From CAWKDC01 sp964383495 (GTDB lineage Bacteria > Pseudomonadota > Gammaproteobacteria > JABCZS01), in contig CAYLHG010000019.1 of the NCBI GenBank assembly GCA_964383495.1, positions 1-26,569 of the forward strand: a stretch of DNA of 26,569 nucleotides. The letters run 5' to 3'. Below, one piece after another: positions 15,402 through 23,376 of this stretch. Numbering within the stretch: the first letter of the stretch is position 1; every line of letters starts with the position of its first letter. A program made the position numbers and the translations under genes. Below the pieces are notes generated by a model. That model did not search any database and was not told the DNA's origin. It saw nothing but the letters and a program-made list of their open reading frames with translations.

Positions 15402-16262
15402 TTATAAATAGAGGGCTTTAAACTGATGTGTAGGCTGCACAATTTCTTCTTGTGCTGCAATGAGCTGTAATTCTCGTGTGCCTGCGTTAAACGTTGCTTC
15501 GAAAATACCGTATACAGATGCAGCTGTTTTTTCAAGCGCTGTCGCAGGGACATCATGCCGTAACACGTGCCCTAAAAATAAAGCTGCGGTCATGTCACCT
15601 GCGCCATTAGGCGCTGGATTGATGTGGAATCGTGGTGTTTCCACTAGCCAGCTGCCAGCTTGTGTGTGAAGCAGCATTTGAATTTTATGATGCGGTGTTT
15701 CAGGTAATACTAAACTGGTTACCAATACAGTTTTAGGGCCCCGGTTACATAGTAATTGGCAAGCGCGCAACGCATCTTGTTGTGTGCGAATGTCTATCCC
15801 TGTTAAATAAGATAATTCAAATTGATTAGGCGTTAATACATTTGCAATGGGAACAATGTGGTCACGAAAATATTCACCCACACCAGGGCGCACAAATATG
15901 CCTCGTCCTACATCACCAATCACGGGGTCACAGCAGTAAATTAAGGAAGGCGTTAATTGTTTTAATTCTTTAATAACTTCTACAATCAATGCTCCTAATG
16001 CGGGATCGCCCATGTACCCTGATAGCACTGCACTGAAAGAAGGCAGCACGCCACGTTCGCGCATGCCATCTATTAATTTGCGTAATTGCTCTGCACTAAA
16101 GATATCTCCTTGAAAACTGCCATAACCTGAATGATTAGAAAATTGTACCGTGTTAATAAAGCTGACATCAAACCCCATGCGTTGCAAGGGAAATACAGCT
16201 GCACGGTTGCCGACATAGCCAAAGGTTACGTGAGATTGAATCGATAAAATAGATTGCATCAT
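15402..16262 (-). CDS. pdxY: Pyridoxal kinase PdxY
   Basis: Ribokinase-fold kinase of the B6 salvage pathway, phosphorylating pyridoxal to pyridoxal 5'-phosphate. The 286-aa protein shows LSIQSHVTFGYVGNRAA (about 6-22), the vitamin-binding TVQFSNHSGYG, YCCDPVIGD and LTPNQFELSYLTG, and the anion hole with catalytic Asp in PAPNGAGDMTAALFLG. The first ATG (16262) overlaps the TGA of the tolC-like gene. A second ATG (16259) follows directly and has better spacing from AAGGG, so initiation may use it. Coupling to an outer-membrane channel gene is unusual and may simply reflect genome compaction. PdxK is a close alternative name. Confidence 0.92.
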   Translation of the reverse strand: MMQSILSIQSHVTFGYVGNRAAVFPLQRMGFDVSFINTVQFSNHSGYGSFQGDIFSAEQLRKLIDGMRERGVLPSFSAVLSGYMGDPALGALIVEVIKELKQLTPSLIYCCDPVIGDVGRGIFVRPGVGEYFRDHIVPIANVLTPNQFELSYLTGIDIRTQQDALRACQLLCNRGPKTVLVTSLVLPETPHHKIQMLLHTQAGSWLVETPRFHINPAPNGAGDMTAALFLGHVLRHDVPATALEKTAASVYGIFEATFNAGTRELQLIAAQEEIVQPTHQFKALYL

Positions 16263-17896
16263 AGCCCTTGTTGCGGTGTCACCGTGGGAGTGGCAAGACC
16301 TCCGGACGTTTCGGAAGGTGGCATTGTGCCTGCTGGCTCTACTGTCACAGGAGGGACAGGCCCAGGGGCGCTGCCAGTATTTTCAGGAGCAGTTGTTGCT
16401 GGTGTTACGGCAGTAGGTGTTTCGGGCGCAACAGGTGTTGCTGTAGGCGTTTCGGGAGTAATAGGTGCAACAGTTTCAGGTTCTTCTGGTGTTGTCATCT
16501 GGATAGGTTTTGAAGGAAGTGTTTCAGTTGAAATGGCGTGGCCCACTTCAGCATCTTTGGGCGAAAGCCATAAATTAACACGTTCAATATCTGCCATAGA
16601 CAAATTGCCTGCAGCTTGTTTCAATTTCAACACATTCAAAATGTAAGCATAACGCGCTGTTGCAAAATTGCGTTGTTGATCATACAAATTGGAAATACTA
16701 TTTAACACATCTAATGCTGTTTTTGCACCCACATCATAAGAGGCTTGATTGGCATCTAATGCAATTTGCGCAGAAATCACTGCTTGATGTAATGCATTAA
16801 CTTGGCTAATTGCAGTGAGTACCCCGCGGTAAGCAATGCGTGCGGTACTAATGGTTTCGCGCCGCGCTTCTTCAAAAGCATAACGCGAATCTTCATATAA
16901 ATATTGTGCTTGATTAACACTGGCTTGAATGCCACCGCCAGCATATAAATTCATTTGTGCTTGAAATAATAATTCCCAACCGAGATCGCTAACATCGCTA
17001 GGATTAGTAATGACGCCTCCGCGAGAAGCACCATAACTGCCTTGCACGTTAAAAGTAGGATAATGTTGTGCACGTTGTACTTCTACATTAGACCGTTGCG
17101 CTTCCATTTGAAAACGTGTCGCTGCTAACAAGGGATTATTATCCTGTGCATACATTTCCCACTCATCAATATTATTAGGTTCTGGCGTATGCAATGGAAT
17201 GGTTGGTTTTAAAGGTGTTAATGTTTCAATTGCCTCGCCTGTAATAATACGCAAACGTTCTTTCGAATCTTCCAAATTATTGAGTGATTGAATTTCTAAC
17301 GCAACGCTATTATCGTAACGCGCTTGGAAATCGTTTAAATCTGTGATCGCGACAATGCCTACATCAAATTTTTCTTGTGTTTGTTTGAGTTCTTCTGCCA
17401 ATGCTTTTTTTTCGGCTTGTGCGAATGTTAGGTTATCAGCTGCATCTAAAACAGCAAAATAAGATTCAGCAACACGTAAAATTAAAGATTGTTCTGCATA
17501 AGTGTAAGTGGCATCTGCTTGATCAACAATATGCTGTGCTTGATTAAGCCCAAACCAACTGGCGATATTAATAACAGGTTGTGTGCCCGTGATTAAATAA
17601 GCATTTTCCTTCACAATTGTATCTGCTCCAGGAAAATCTCCAAATACGGTTGGATCAGTGACTGCGGGGTTATTTGAATCAGAAAGTGCGGTGATATCCA
17701 CTGAAGGCAATAAATTTGCAAGGGCGGCAGGTTCTGCTTGGCGATTGGCGTTACGCTGCGCTAGAGAGCGTTTAAGCAATGCATCTTGATCAAGTGCTTC
17801 TAGATAAGTAGTCAGTAAATCTTGTCCTACAGCAATGGCGGGTAATAAAAATAAAAAAACAGCGCCCAACTGTTTGAATATAGAAAATTTTCTCAT
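16259..17896 (-). CDS. tolC: TolC-family outer membrane efflux channel with Pro/Thr-rich tail
   Basis: Outer-membrane channel of the OEP family, forming a trimeric beta-barrel with a periplasmic alpha-barrel for drug efflux and type I secretion. A signal peptide covers about 1-24 (LPAIAVG). Two internally related OEP halves follow (about 25-235 and 245-450), with LLPSVDITALSDSN, PVINIASWFGLNQA, NLYAGGGIQA and AKTALDVLNS typical of TolC. Residues about 460-545 form a low-complexity tail rich in Pro, Thr, Glu and Ala (repeated PETPTA-like units), making it longer than E. coli TolC (493 aa). AAGGG lies before ATG 17896. Its stop overlaps the pdxY start. Whether it serves efflux or secretion is not shown. 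Confidence 0.92.
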   Translation of the reverse strand: MRKFSIFKQLGAVFLFLLPAIAVGQDLLTTYLEALDQDALLKRSLAQRNANRQAEPAALANLLPSVDITALSDSNNPAVTDPTVFGDFPGADTIVKENAYLITGTQPVINIASWFGLNQAQHIVDQADATYTYAEQSLILRVAESYFAVLDAADNLTFAQAEKKALAEELKQTQEKFDVGIVAITDLNDFQARYDNSVALEIQSLNNLEDSKERLRIITGEAIETLTPLKPTIPLHTPEPNNIDEWEMYAQDNNPLLAATRFQMEAQRSNVEVQRAQHYPTFNVQGSYGASRGGVITNPSDVSDLGWELLFQAQMNLYAGGGIQASVNQAQYLYEDSRYAFEEARRETISTARIAYRGVLTAISQVNALHQAVISAQIALDANQASYDVGAKTALDVLNSISNLYDQQRNFATARYAYILNVLKLKQAAGNLSMADIERVNLWLSPKDAEVGHAISTETLPSKPIQMTTPEEPETVAPITPETPTATPVAPETPTAVTPATTAPENTGSAPGPVPPVTVEPAGTMPPSETSGGLATPTVTPQQGL

Positions 17897-17936
17897 GACT
17901 TGCCCTTATAAAAAGCCATACATCCATTGCAGGCCC

Positions 17937-17965
17937 TGGCAAAGTATACCACTCCAGGGTATCAT
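17937..17965 (+). promoter_or_regulatory. Promoter of tRNA-Arg
   Basis: TGGCAA (17937-17942), a 17-bp spacer and TATCAT (17960-17965) lie just upstream of the tRNA gene, giving a predicted start about 2 nt before its 5' end. The inverted repeat CCCTGG/CCAGGG (17934-17939 with 17954-17959) covers the same bases. Confidence 0.4.
17943..17951 (-). promoter_or_regulatory. Extended -10 promoter of tolC
   Basis: The minus strand reads TGGTATACT, a good extended -10 (TGnTATACT), with a start expected near 17936 and a leader of about 40 nt before the tolC ATG. It lies inside the spacer of the divergent tRNA promoter. Confidence 0.45.
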
Positions 17966-17973
17966 ATGCACGT

Positions 17974-18050
17974 GCGCCCGTAGCTCAGTTGGATAGAGTA
18001 TTGGTTTCCGAAACCAAGGGTCGGAGGTTCGACTCCTCTCGGGCGCGCCA
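17974..18050 (+). tRNA. tRNA-Arg (anticodon CCG)
   Basis: A complete 77-nt cloverleaf: acceptor GCGCCCG with CGGGCGC, D-stem GCTC with GAGT and loop AGTTGGATA, anticodon stem TTGGT with ACCAA around loop TTCCGAA (CCG at 18008-18010), variable GGGTC, T-arm GGAGG-TTCGACT-CCTCT, discriminator G and an encoded CCA (18048-18050). It decodes CGG arginine codons. Confidence 0.95.
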
Positions 18051-18079
18051 TTCCCAAACGCATCTAATCAGCGTATAAT
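18051..18079 (+). promoter_or_regulatory. Promoter of the cytochrome c5-like gene
   Basis: TTCCCA (18051-18056), 17 bp and a perfect TATAAT (18074-18079) begin directly at the tRNA 3' end. The start would be near 18086, about 17 nt before the ATG, so the cytochrome gene need not depend on readthrough from the tRNA. Confidence 0.45.
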
Positions 18080-18102
18080 GCAGCCACAATGCGGAGGCAA
18101 CT

Positions 18103-18519
18103 ATGTTTGTAGATTGGCTAAAAATAGGCTTTATTGGCGGTTTTCTGTTTATTTTAACGGTGTGTGCTTCGCATGCTGATGCGCCTGCTACGCGTGATGC
18201 GTTGATTCAACTCAACACCGCTCCTATTGGCCAAGTAGATGTGGCTGGTGCTTCTGCTGCCCCTGCGAAAGCAGCAGCAATGTCTGGCGCCGACCGATAC
18301 AAAGCAAGTTGCGCCGCTTGTCATGACACTGGCGCTGCTGGTGCTCCACAACTTACGGCTAAAGCTGCTTGGTCATCTCGTGTAGCTGAGGGCGAAGATA
18401 CTTTAGTGCAACATGCTATTCATGGGTACAATGCCATGCCTGCCAGAGGGATGTGTGCTACTTGTAGTGACGAAGAAATTCGTGCGACCGTGGAATACAT
18501 GATTTCCCGAGTGAAATAG
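18103..18519 (+). CDS. Cytochrome c5-type monohaem cytochrome c
   Basis: Periplasmic or membrane-tethered electron carrier of 138 aa. A hydrophobic N-terminal segment (about 6-25, GFIGGFLFILTVCASHADA) acts as signal peptide or anchor. After an Ala-rich linker comes the haem-binding CAACH (70-74), then GYNAMPARGMC with the probable axial M112, and CATC (118-121), the Cys pair typical of cytochrome c5, before the C-terminal helix EEIRATVEYMIS. GGAGG stands 7 nt before ATG 18103. Redox partners cannot be inferred; the neighbours are a tRNA gene and an unrelated metallopeptidase-like gene. Confidence 0.9.
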   Translation: MFVDWLKIGFIGGFLFILTVCASHADAPATRDALIQLNTAPIGQVDVAGASAAPAKAAAMSGADRYKASCAACHDTGAAGAPQLTAKAAWSSRVAEGEDTLVQHAIHGYNAMPARGMCATCSDEEIRATVEYMISRVK

Positions 18520-18552
18520 CCTAAACTTATTATTGCCATTAAAAAAATAGAT

Positions 18553-18581
18553 TTGATCTCGTTTTCTTATTTCGGTATCCT
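18553..18581 (+). promoter_or_regulatory. Candidate promoter of the M48-like gene
   Basis: TTGATC (18553-18558), a 17-bp spacer and TATCCT (18576-18581) form a plausible sigma-70 promoter about 80 nt before the start codon. A nearby TACAAT (18581-18586) is an alternative -10. Confidence 0.35.
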
Positions 18582-18664
18582 ACAATGATCACTTGATCGG
18601 GCTGGCTACAGGGGCTGTTCGATGGATAGTGGCGAATGCTTAAGAGAATTAGAGGTAGGAGTCG

Positions 18665-19405
18665 ATGGCTGTAACCGAGTTAATGGTGCTTGCTTATACT
18701 AATAATAATGCTAATAATAATCAGGTAACACAAAAAACAAATTCAACGAACTTATTTGACGTTGAACGAATAGTTGCTGCATGTCAGCAAAAAACAAAGC
18801 AACTTACCATCAACGAATTGGCGGAAAATAATAAAGAGCACGCTAGCAAGGGCAAAGAAAATGGAAATGCAGAAGTTTCTTTGGTTGAAACTAAGGCCAT
18901 CATTGCTAAGCTGCAAAAATTATCTGGGTTTGTTTGTAATGTTTTTTTGAATGACAAGGATAAAATAATATCTTCAGAAGCACGTGCAGGAGGTGATATT
19001 GTCATCCCTATTATTTTATTGATTAAAAGTGAAATAGAAAAAGTGTATGAATTGGCACATGAGTGGGGGCATTTTGCTAACGGGGATGTGACACATCCTG
19101 CTTCTCTTGCATTGCAGTCCAAACCACATACGATTGCTTCTGAGTGGGGAGCAGATGAATACAGTGGTGCTGTTTTAGCTGCATTAAAGTACAAGCTTGA
19201 CGATATTTTGCCTGAAATATTAAAATTGCCTGATGGCGATGAAGTTCACGGTCCCGCAAGAAATCGTGCTGCCGCAGTGGCAAAAGGTTATTATCATTTT
19301 TCGAAAATGTCTAAAGCAGAGCGCAAAGCTTACTTTACAGGATGCTGTAAATTAGGATCCGTGGGTGCTTCTGCAGCTGTCGTCAATAATAAATTGCGCA
19401 GTTGA
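18665..19405 (+). CDS. M48-like zinc metallopeptidase-type protein, soluble
   Basis: 246-aa protein with a gluzincin signature: LAHEWGHFANGD (H132, E133, H136), then ASEWGADEYSG (third-ligand candidate E160, followed by A163-D164), then VHGPARNRAAAV (194-205), echoing the HPxxxxR segment that closes M48 domains. These three elements in this order fit M48 (HtpX/Oma1-like) peptidases, but the protein lacks signal peptide and clear membrane helices, so it should be cytoplasmic or delivered by another system. The N-terminus has an Asn-rich patch (NNNANNNQ, 13-20). AGGAG precedes ATG 18665. The last 76 nt overlap the 3' end of convergent rep in antisense. Substrate and role are unknown; a self-cleaving toxin-like or effector role is speculative. 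Confidence 0.75.
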   Translation: MAVTELMVLAYTNNNANNNQVTQKTNSTNLFDVERIVAACQQKTKQLTINELAENNKEHASKGKENGNAEVSLVETKAIIAKLQKLSGFVCNVFLNDKDKIISSEARAGGDIVIPIILLIKSEIEKVYELAHEWGHFANGDVTHPASLALQSKPHTIASEWGADEYSGAVLAALKYKLDDILPEILKLPDGDEVHGPARNRAAAVAKGYYHFSKMSKAERKAYFTGCCKLGSVGASAAVVNNKLRS

Positions 19406-21363
19406 TCAATATGCGAGCGTGCGCCTTCTACATCTCGAGTGGTGCCATTTTTTCCGGGCCAATCAAGTAATTGCGGTTCAATTTCGTCTAAGAAGCGGCT
19501 AGGTTCTATCGATTGATTTTCTCCTTTACGGCGCCTCTCTTTACAAAAAGTTAATGTTAGGCGTGATCTTGCGCGTGTGACACCTACATAGGCAAGACGA
19601 CGCTCTTCATCTAAAGAGTCTTCTTTTATAGCAGTGCGATGAGGTAATAATTCTTCCTCCATTCCCACCAAGTAAACATGTGGAAATTCTAGACCTTTTG
19701 CCGCGTGTAATGTCATCAATTGTACACGCTCGTCTGTCTTGTCTTTTTCCTGACGTTCTAGTAAATCATACAAAGATAGTTTTGCAACAACTTCTTCAAA
19801 AGAAGGAGCTGGATCATCTTCGAGCATACGGCCTATCCAATTAATTAATTCCCAAACATTTTCCATCCGCTGTTCAGCAGCTTTGGGGGTGTTTTGCGTA
19901 TCATACAAATAAGTTTCATAATCAATGGATTTGAGCATGTCTTTAATGACATCTAATGTATCGCCACGTGTTGCATTATCCGCTGTGAGAATAATCCAGT
20001 TTGAAAAACGTTGGACTACTTCAAGAGCGCGGACAGGCAAATGTTCAGATAAACCCATTTCATGACTGACATGCAACAAACTTTTTTGGCGCATTTTAGC
20101 ATATTGCCCTAACTTTTCTAATGTTTGTGGGCCAATTTCGCGTTTAGGTGTATTAACAATACGCAAGTAGGAGCAATCATCAAGAGGATTTACCATGAGT
20201 TTTAAATAAGCCATGATATCTTTGATTTCTGCGCGAGCGAAAAAAGATTGTCCGCCTGAAATTTTATAAGGAATTTGATATTCGCGTAACATTTTTTCGA
20301 AAGGGCGAGATTGATGATTGCCACGGTACAATAATGCATAATGATCGTAACGTTCATTATGTTGTAAACGATGGCGAATGATATCCATCACGACTTGTCT
20401 TGCTTCATCTTCATCGTCACGCGTTGCAAGCACACGAATTTTATCGCCTGAACCTATTGTGCTCCATAATTTTTTTTCGAACACATGAGGATTGTGTGAA
20501 ATTAATTGATTCGCAGCATTTAAAATGGTTTGTGTGGAACGATAATTTTGTTCTAGTTTAATGATTTTAAGATTCGGAAAATCTTCAGGTAATTTTTTTA
20601 AATTATCAGGCCTAGCACCACGCCAAGCGTAAATAGATTGATCATCATCACCGACAACAGTCATTCTCCCTGTGGGGCCAACCAGCAATTTTACCCATTC
20701 ATATTGTGCAGTATTGGTATCTTGATATTCATCTACTAGTAAATAACGTATGCGATTTTGCCATGACGCACGGATGTCGCTGTCTTCGCGCAATAATTCT
20801 ACGGGAAGCTTAATTAAATCGTCGAAATCAACGCCATTGTAGGCGCGGAGATGACGTTCATATCCTTCATATAATAAAGCTGCTTGTGTTTCCATTGTGT
20901 TTTGTGCGACCGTTACTGCTTGTGCAGGTGAGATGAGCGCATTTTTCCATTGACTGATCAGATGTTGCAAATAACCTAAGTCATCAGGGTTAGCATGATG
21001 TACAGCAAGTTCTTTTAATAAATTTTGGCTATCTTCTTGATCAAAAATACTAAAGCTTGAATTGAGGTGAAAACATTTTGCATGTTCACGTACAAAAGTA
21101 AGCCCTAAATGATGGAAAGTAGAAACGCGCAGCCCCCGTGTATTGGCGGAAAGTAATTTAGAGAGCCGAGATTTCATTTCTTGGGCGGCTTTGTGTGTGA
21201 ATGTAACCGCATAAATTTGATTGGCTTTAAAACCTTTTTCGAGTAAATGCGCAATCTTATGGGTGATTACGCGTGTTTTTCCGCTGCCAGCCCCCGCGAG
21301 CACAAGAAGGGGGGAATCGATGCAGACAACGGCTTCCTGTTGTTGGGGGTTTAGCTTAGACAT
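19330..21363 (-). CDS. rep: ATP-dependent DNA helicase Rep
   Basis: Superfamily 1 3'-5' helicase that removes proteins ahead of replication forks and assists restart. ATG 21363 is chosen because AGGAAG stands before it and the sequence MSKLNPQQQEAV matches the Rep N-terminus; an ATG at 21399 would add 12 residues across the promoter. The 677-aa protein shows the Q motif, Walker A AGAGSGKT (about 23-30), AVTFTHKAAQEM, LLVDEYQDTN (Walker B), GDDDQSIYAWRGA, EQNYRSTQTILNAANQLI, LMTLHAAKGLEFPHVYLVGMEE and VGVTRARSRL. Length fits Rep better than UvrD (about 720 aa). Its end overlaps the M48-like gene. Confidence 0.95.
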   Translation of the reverse strand: MSKLNPQQQEAVVCIDSPLLVLAGAGSGKTRVITHKIAHLLEKGFKANQIYAVTFTHKAAQEMKSRLSKLLSANTRGLRVSTFHHLGLTFVREHAKCFHLNSSFSIFDQEDSQNLLKELAVHHANPDDLGYLQHLISQWKNALISPAQAVTVAQNTMETQAALLYEGYERHLRAYNGVDFDDLIKLPVELLREDSDIRASWQNRIRYLLVDEYQDTNTAQYEWVKLLVGPTGRMTVVGDDDQSIYAWRGARPDNLKKLPEDFPNLKIIKLEQNYRSTQTILNAANQLISHNPHVFEKKLWSTIGSGDKIRVLATRDDEDEARQVVMDIIRHRLQHNERYDHYALLYRGNHQSRPFEKMLREYQIPYKISGGQSFFARAEIKDIMAYLKLMVNPLDDCSYLRIVNTPKREIGPQTLEKLGQYAKMRQKSLLHVSHEMGLSEHLPVRALEVVQRFSNWIILTADNATRGDTLDVIKDMLKSIDYETYLYDTQNTPKAAEQRMENVWELINWIGRMLEDDPAPSFEEVVAKLSLYDLLERQEKDKTDERVQLMTLHAAKGLEFPHVYLVGMEEELLPHRTAIKEDSLDEERRLAYVGVTRARSRLTLTFCKERRRKGENQSIEPSRFLDEIEPQLLDWPGKNGTTRDVEGARSHIDQLRNLLLTTAAEAPTDPNLQHPVK

Positions 21364-21387
21364 GGACTTCCTTTTAGCTGAGGCAGC

Positions 21388-21393
21388 ATTATA
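21388..21393 (-). promoter_or_regulatory. -10 element of rep
   Basis: A perfect TATAAT on the minus strand (inside GGTATATAATG) stands 25 bp before the rep ATG. The -35 region is weak (CCTATT or GCCTAT at 16-17 bp). Confidence 0.4.
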
Positions 21394-21420
21394 TACCATT
21401 TGAGGGCGTAATAGGCGTGG

Positions 21421-21448
21421 TTGACTTCATTCCTTCTGCATGTATAAT
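21421..21448 (+). promoter_or_regulatory. Strong promoter of the ABC-F gene
   Basis: TTGACT (21421-21426), a 16-bp spacer and a perfect TATAAT (21443-21448). The start, about 7 nt downstream of the -10, falls at or next to A21455, the first base of the preferred ATG. Confidence 0.6.
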
Positions 21449-21454
21449 AGGCCA

Positions 21455-23320
21455 ATGATATTAGCCACCCAAGATTTAGGCTTGCGCTATGGCGCGCAGA
21501 GTCTTTTCTCAAACGCCACTTTATTATGCCACGCGGAAGAGCGTTACGGCATCACAGGAAAAAACGGTGCCGGTAAATCCAGTGCATTGCGCGTGATTGC
21601 GGGCGTTGAAAAACCCACCGAAGGCGAAGTGGCTTTGCCGCAAAACGCCCAAGTGGGCATGTTGAAGCAAGATCATTTCCAATATGAAGATTGGCGTTTG
21701 ATAGATGTCGTCATTGCGGGCAAACAAGATTTATGGGACGCTTTAAAAGAAAAAGATATTTTACTGTCACAAGCTGATTTCACTGAAGCCGATGGCATTC
21801 GTTTAGGTGAATTAGAGGAAGTTATTGCTTTAAATCGTGGGTATGAAGCAGAAAGTTTTGCGCATACCTTGCTTTCTGGTTTGGGTTTGCCGGCACAAAA
21901 GCACGAAGGGGCAATGAGTGCATTATCAGGCGGTTTCAAGTTACGTGTGTTATTAGCGCAAGTGTTGTTTCAAGAGCCTGAAATTTTATTGTTAGATGAG
22001 CCAACCAACCATCTTGATATTACTTCTATTCATTGGTTGGAAGAATATTTGAAGTATGAATTTAAAGGCGTTTTATTATTTGTATCACACGATAAACATT
22101 TTTTAAACTCAGTTTCTACACACATCTTAGATATTGATTATGGCACTATCATAGATTATTTTGGTAATTACGATCAATTCATGTTTTTAAAAATGCAAAC
22201 CACGTTGCAACAAGAACACGCGCGTAAACATCAAGATGCAAAAGTGGCGCAGTTGCAGTCTTTCGTGGATCGTTTTGGTGCCAAAGCTAGCAAAGCTAAA
22301 CAAGCAAAAGCAAAACAAAAGCAGATTGACAAGATTGAACTGACCGAAGTAAAGGCTTCTAACAGAGAAGCGCCTTATTTTCACTTCAAGCAACAACGCC
22401 CTTCTGGCAAAGTGGTGCTGGAAATAGAAGATGTTTGCAAGCAATATGGTGAGCACGTTGTACTGAACCACATTACTTTTCAATTACTGCGTGGGGAAAA
22501 AGTTGCTATTATTGGTGAAAATGGATTAGGTAAATCCACTTTGTTAAAAGTTGTGATGGGGCAACTTCCCATTGATGCTGGTGATTTTCGTTGGGGATAT
22601 GAAACACACGTAGGGTATTTCGCGCAAGATCATCACGAACAATTAGATTCTGATACCACATTATTAACGTGGTTAACAGATGAAGCGCCTCCTTTAATGC
22701 GTCCCAGAGTGCGAAATTATTTAGGGCAAATGTTATTTAGTGGTGATGATGTGCACAAAAAAATCTCGCAATTATCCGGAGGGGAAGCGGCGAGATTATT
22801 AGCGGCTTATTGGATGATGCGTGAGCCTAATGTGTTAATCATGGACGAACCTACAAACCATTTAGATTTGGAATCAGTGGAAGCATTGGGAGAGAGTTTA
22901 GTAAAATTTGACGGGACTGTATTGTTTGTGAGCCATGATCGTGATTTTGTGCGCAAAGTAGCAACACGGATTATTGTGTTGACGTCACAGGGGTTGAAAG
23001 ATATCACGTCAGGTTATGATGATTATTTAGATGCAAGTGGGCAAGATTATTTGATACGAGAAACGCCCGTGGTTGCAGCAAAATCAGATCGCAAATCAGG
23101 GAAAAAAGCAGCGAAACGGGAAGTGCGTGACAACCATAAAGACGTAGGAAAAATTGAAAAACAAATGGCAGAACTGGAGCAAAAAATTGCGTTGATTGAT
23201 GCGCAAATGGCTGCACCGAATTTTTATAAAGATGCAACCTCGGAAGAGGTGCGTGCATTGCAAGCAGAGCGTGAACAATTAACAGAAGCATTGGATAATT
23301 GTTTATCGCAGCTTGAGTGA
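21455..23320 (+). CDS. ybiT: ABC-F family ATPase (YbiT-like, with Uup-type C-terminal coiled coil)
   Basis: Soluble tandem ABC ATPase of the ABC-F class, acting on ribosomes in translation and stress. Domain 1 has GKNGAGKS (about 35-42), signature LSGGFKLR and LLLDEPTNHLD. The linker holds a charged coil with LQSFVDRFGAKASKAKQAK and IELTEVKASNREAP, very close to E. coli YbiT. Domain 2 has GENGLGKSTLLK, LSGGEAARL and MDEPTNHLD. Unlike E. coli YbiT (530 aa), about 85 C-terminal residues form a Lys-rich stretch plus coiled coil like that of Uup. An ATG at 21440 overlaps the promoter -10, so ATG 21455 is preferred (621 aa). No strong ribosome site precedes either. Confidence 0.9.
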   Translation: MILATQDLGLRYGAQSLFSNATLLCHAEERYGITGKNGAGKSSALRVIAGVEKPTEGEVALPQNAQVGMLKQDHFQYEDWRLIDVVIAGKQDLWDALKEKDILLSQADFTEADGIRLGELEEVIALNRGYEAESFAHTLLSGLGLPAQKHEGAMSALSGGFKLRVLLAQVLFQEPEILLLDEPTNHLDITSIHWLEEYLKYEFKGVLLFVSHDKHFLNSVSTHILDIDYGTIIDYFGNYDQFMFLKMQTTLQQEHARKHQDAKVAQLQSFVDRFGAKASKAKQAKAKQKQIDKIELTEVKASNREAPYFHFKQQRPSGKVVLEIEDVCKQYGEHVVLNHITFQLLRGEKVAIIGENGLGKSTLLKVVMGQLPIDAGDFRWGYETHVGYFAQDHHEQLDSDTTLLTWLTDEAPPLMRPRVRNYLGQMLFSGDDVHKKISQLSGGEAARLLAAYWMMREPNVLIMDEPTNHLDLESVEALGESLVKFDGTVLFVSHDRDFVRKVATRIIVLTSQGLKDITSGYDDYLDASGQDYLIRETPVVAAKSDRKSGKKAAKREVRDNHKDVGKIEKQMAELEQKIALIDAQMAAPNFYKDATSEEVRALQAEREQLTEALDNCLSQLE

Positions 23321-23343
23321 TTGTAAAGCGCCCTTTGTAAAGC
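23321..23343 (+). repeat. Nine-base direct repeat after the ABC-F gene
   Basis: TTGTAAAGC occurs at 23321-23329 and again at 23335-23343, five bases apart, just after the ABC-F stop codon. Its role is unknown; it may be a slippage product or a protein-binding repeat. Confidence 0.35.
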
Positions 23344-23376
23344 TTGGCCCAGACTTGATCCGGGCGGGGCAGGCGA

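Noticed and set aside
16254..16646. 130-codon plus-strand frame rich in Gly, Val and Ser
   Set aside because: It is the antisense of the Pro/Thr-rich tail of the tolC-like gene; its low complexity comes from that repeat.
18051..18102. Prophage or island attachment site at the tRNA-Arg 3' end
   Set aside because: No integrase gene or repeated tRNA 3' segment is visible nearby; the cytochrome gene follows directly with its own promoter.
18784..19194. 136-codon minus-strand open frame
   Set aside because: It is antisense to the M48-like gene, whose plus frame has clear motifs and a good ribosome site.
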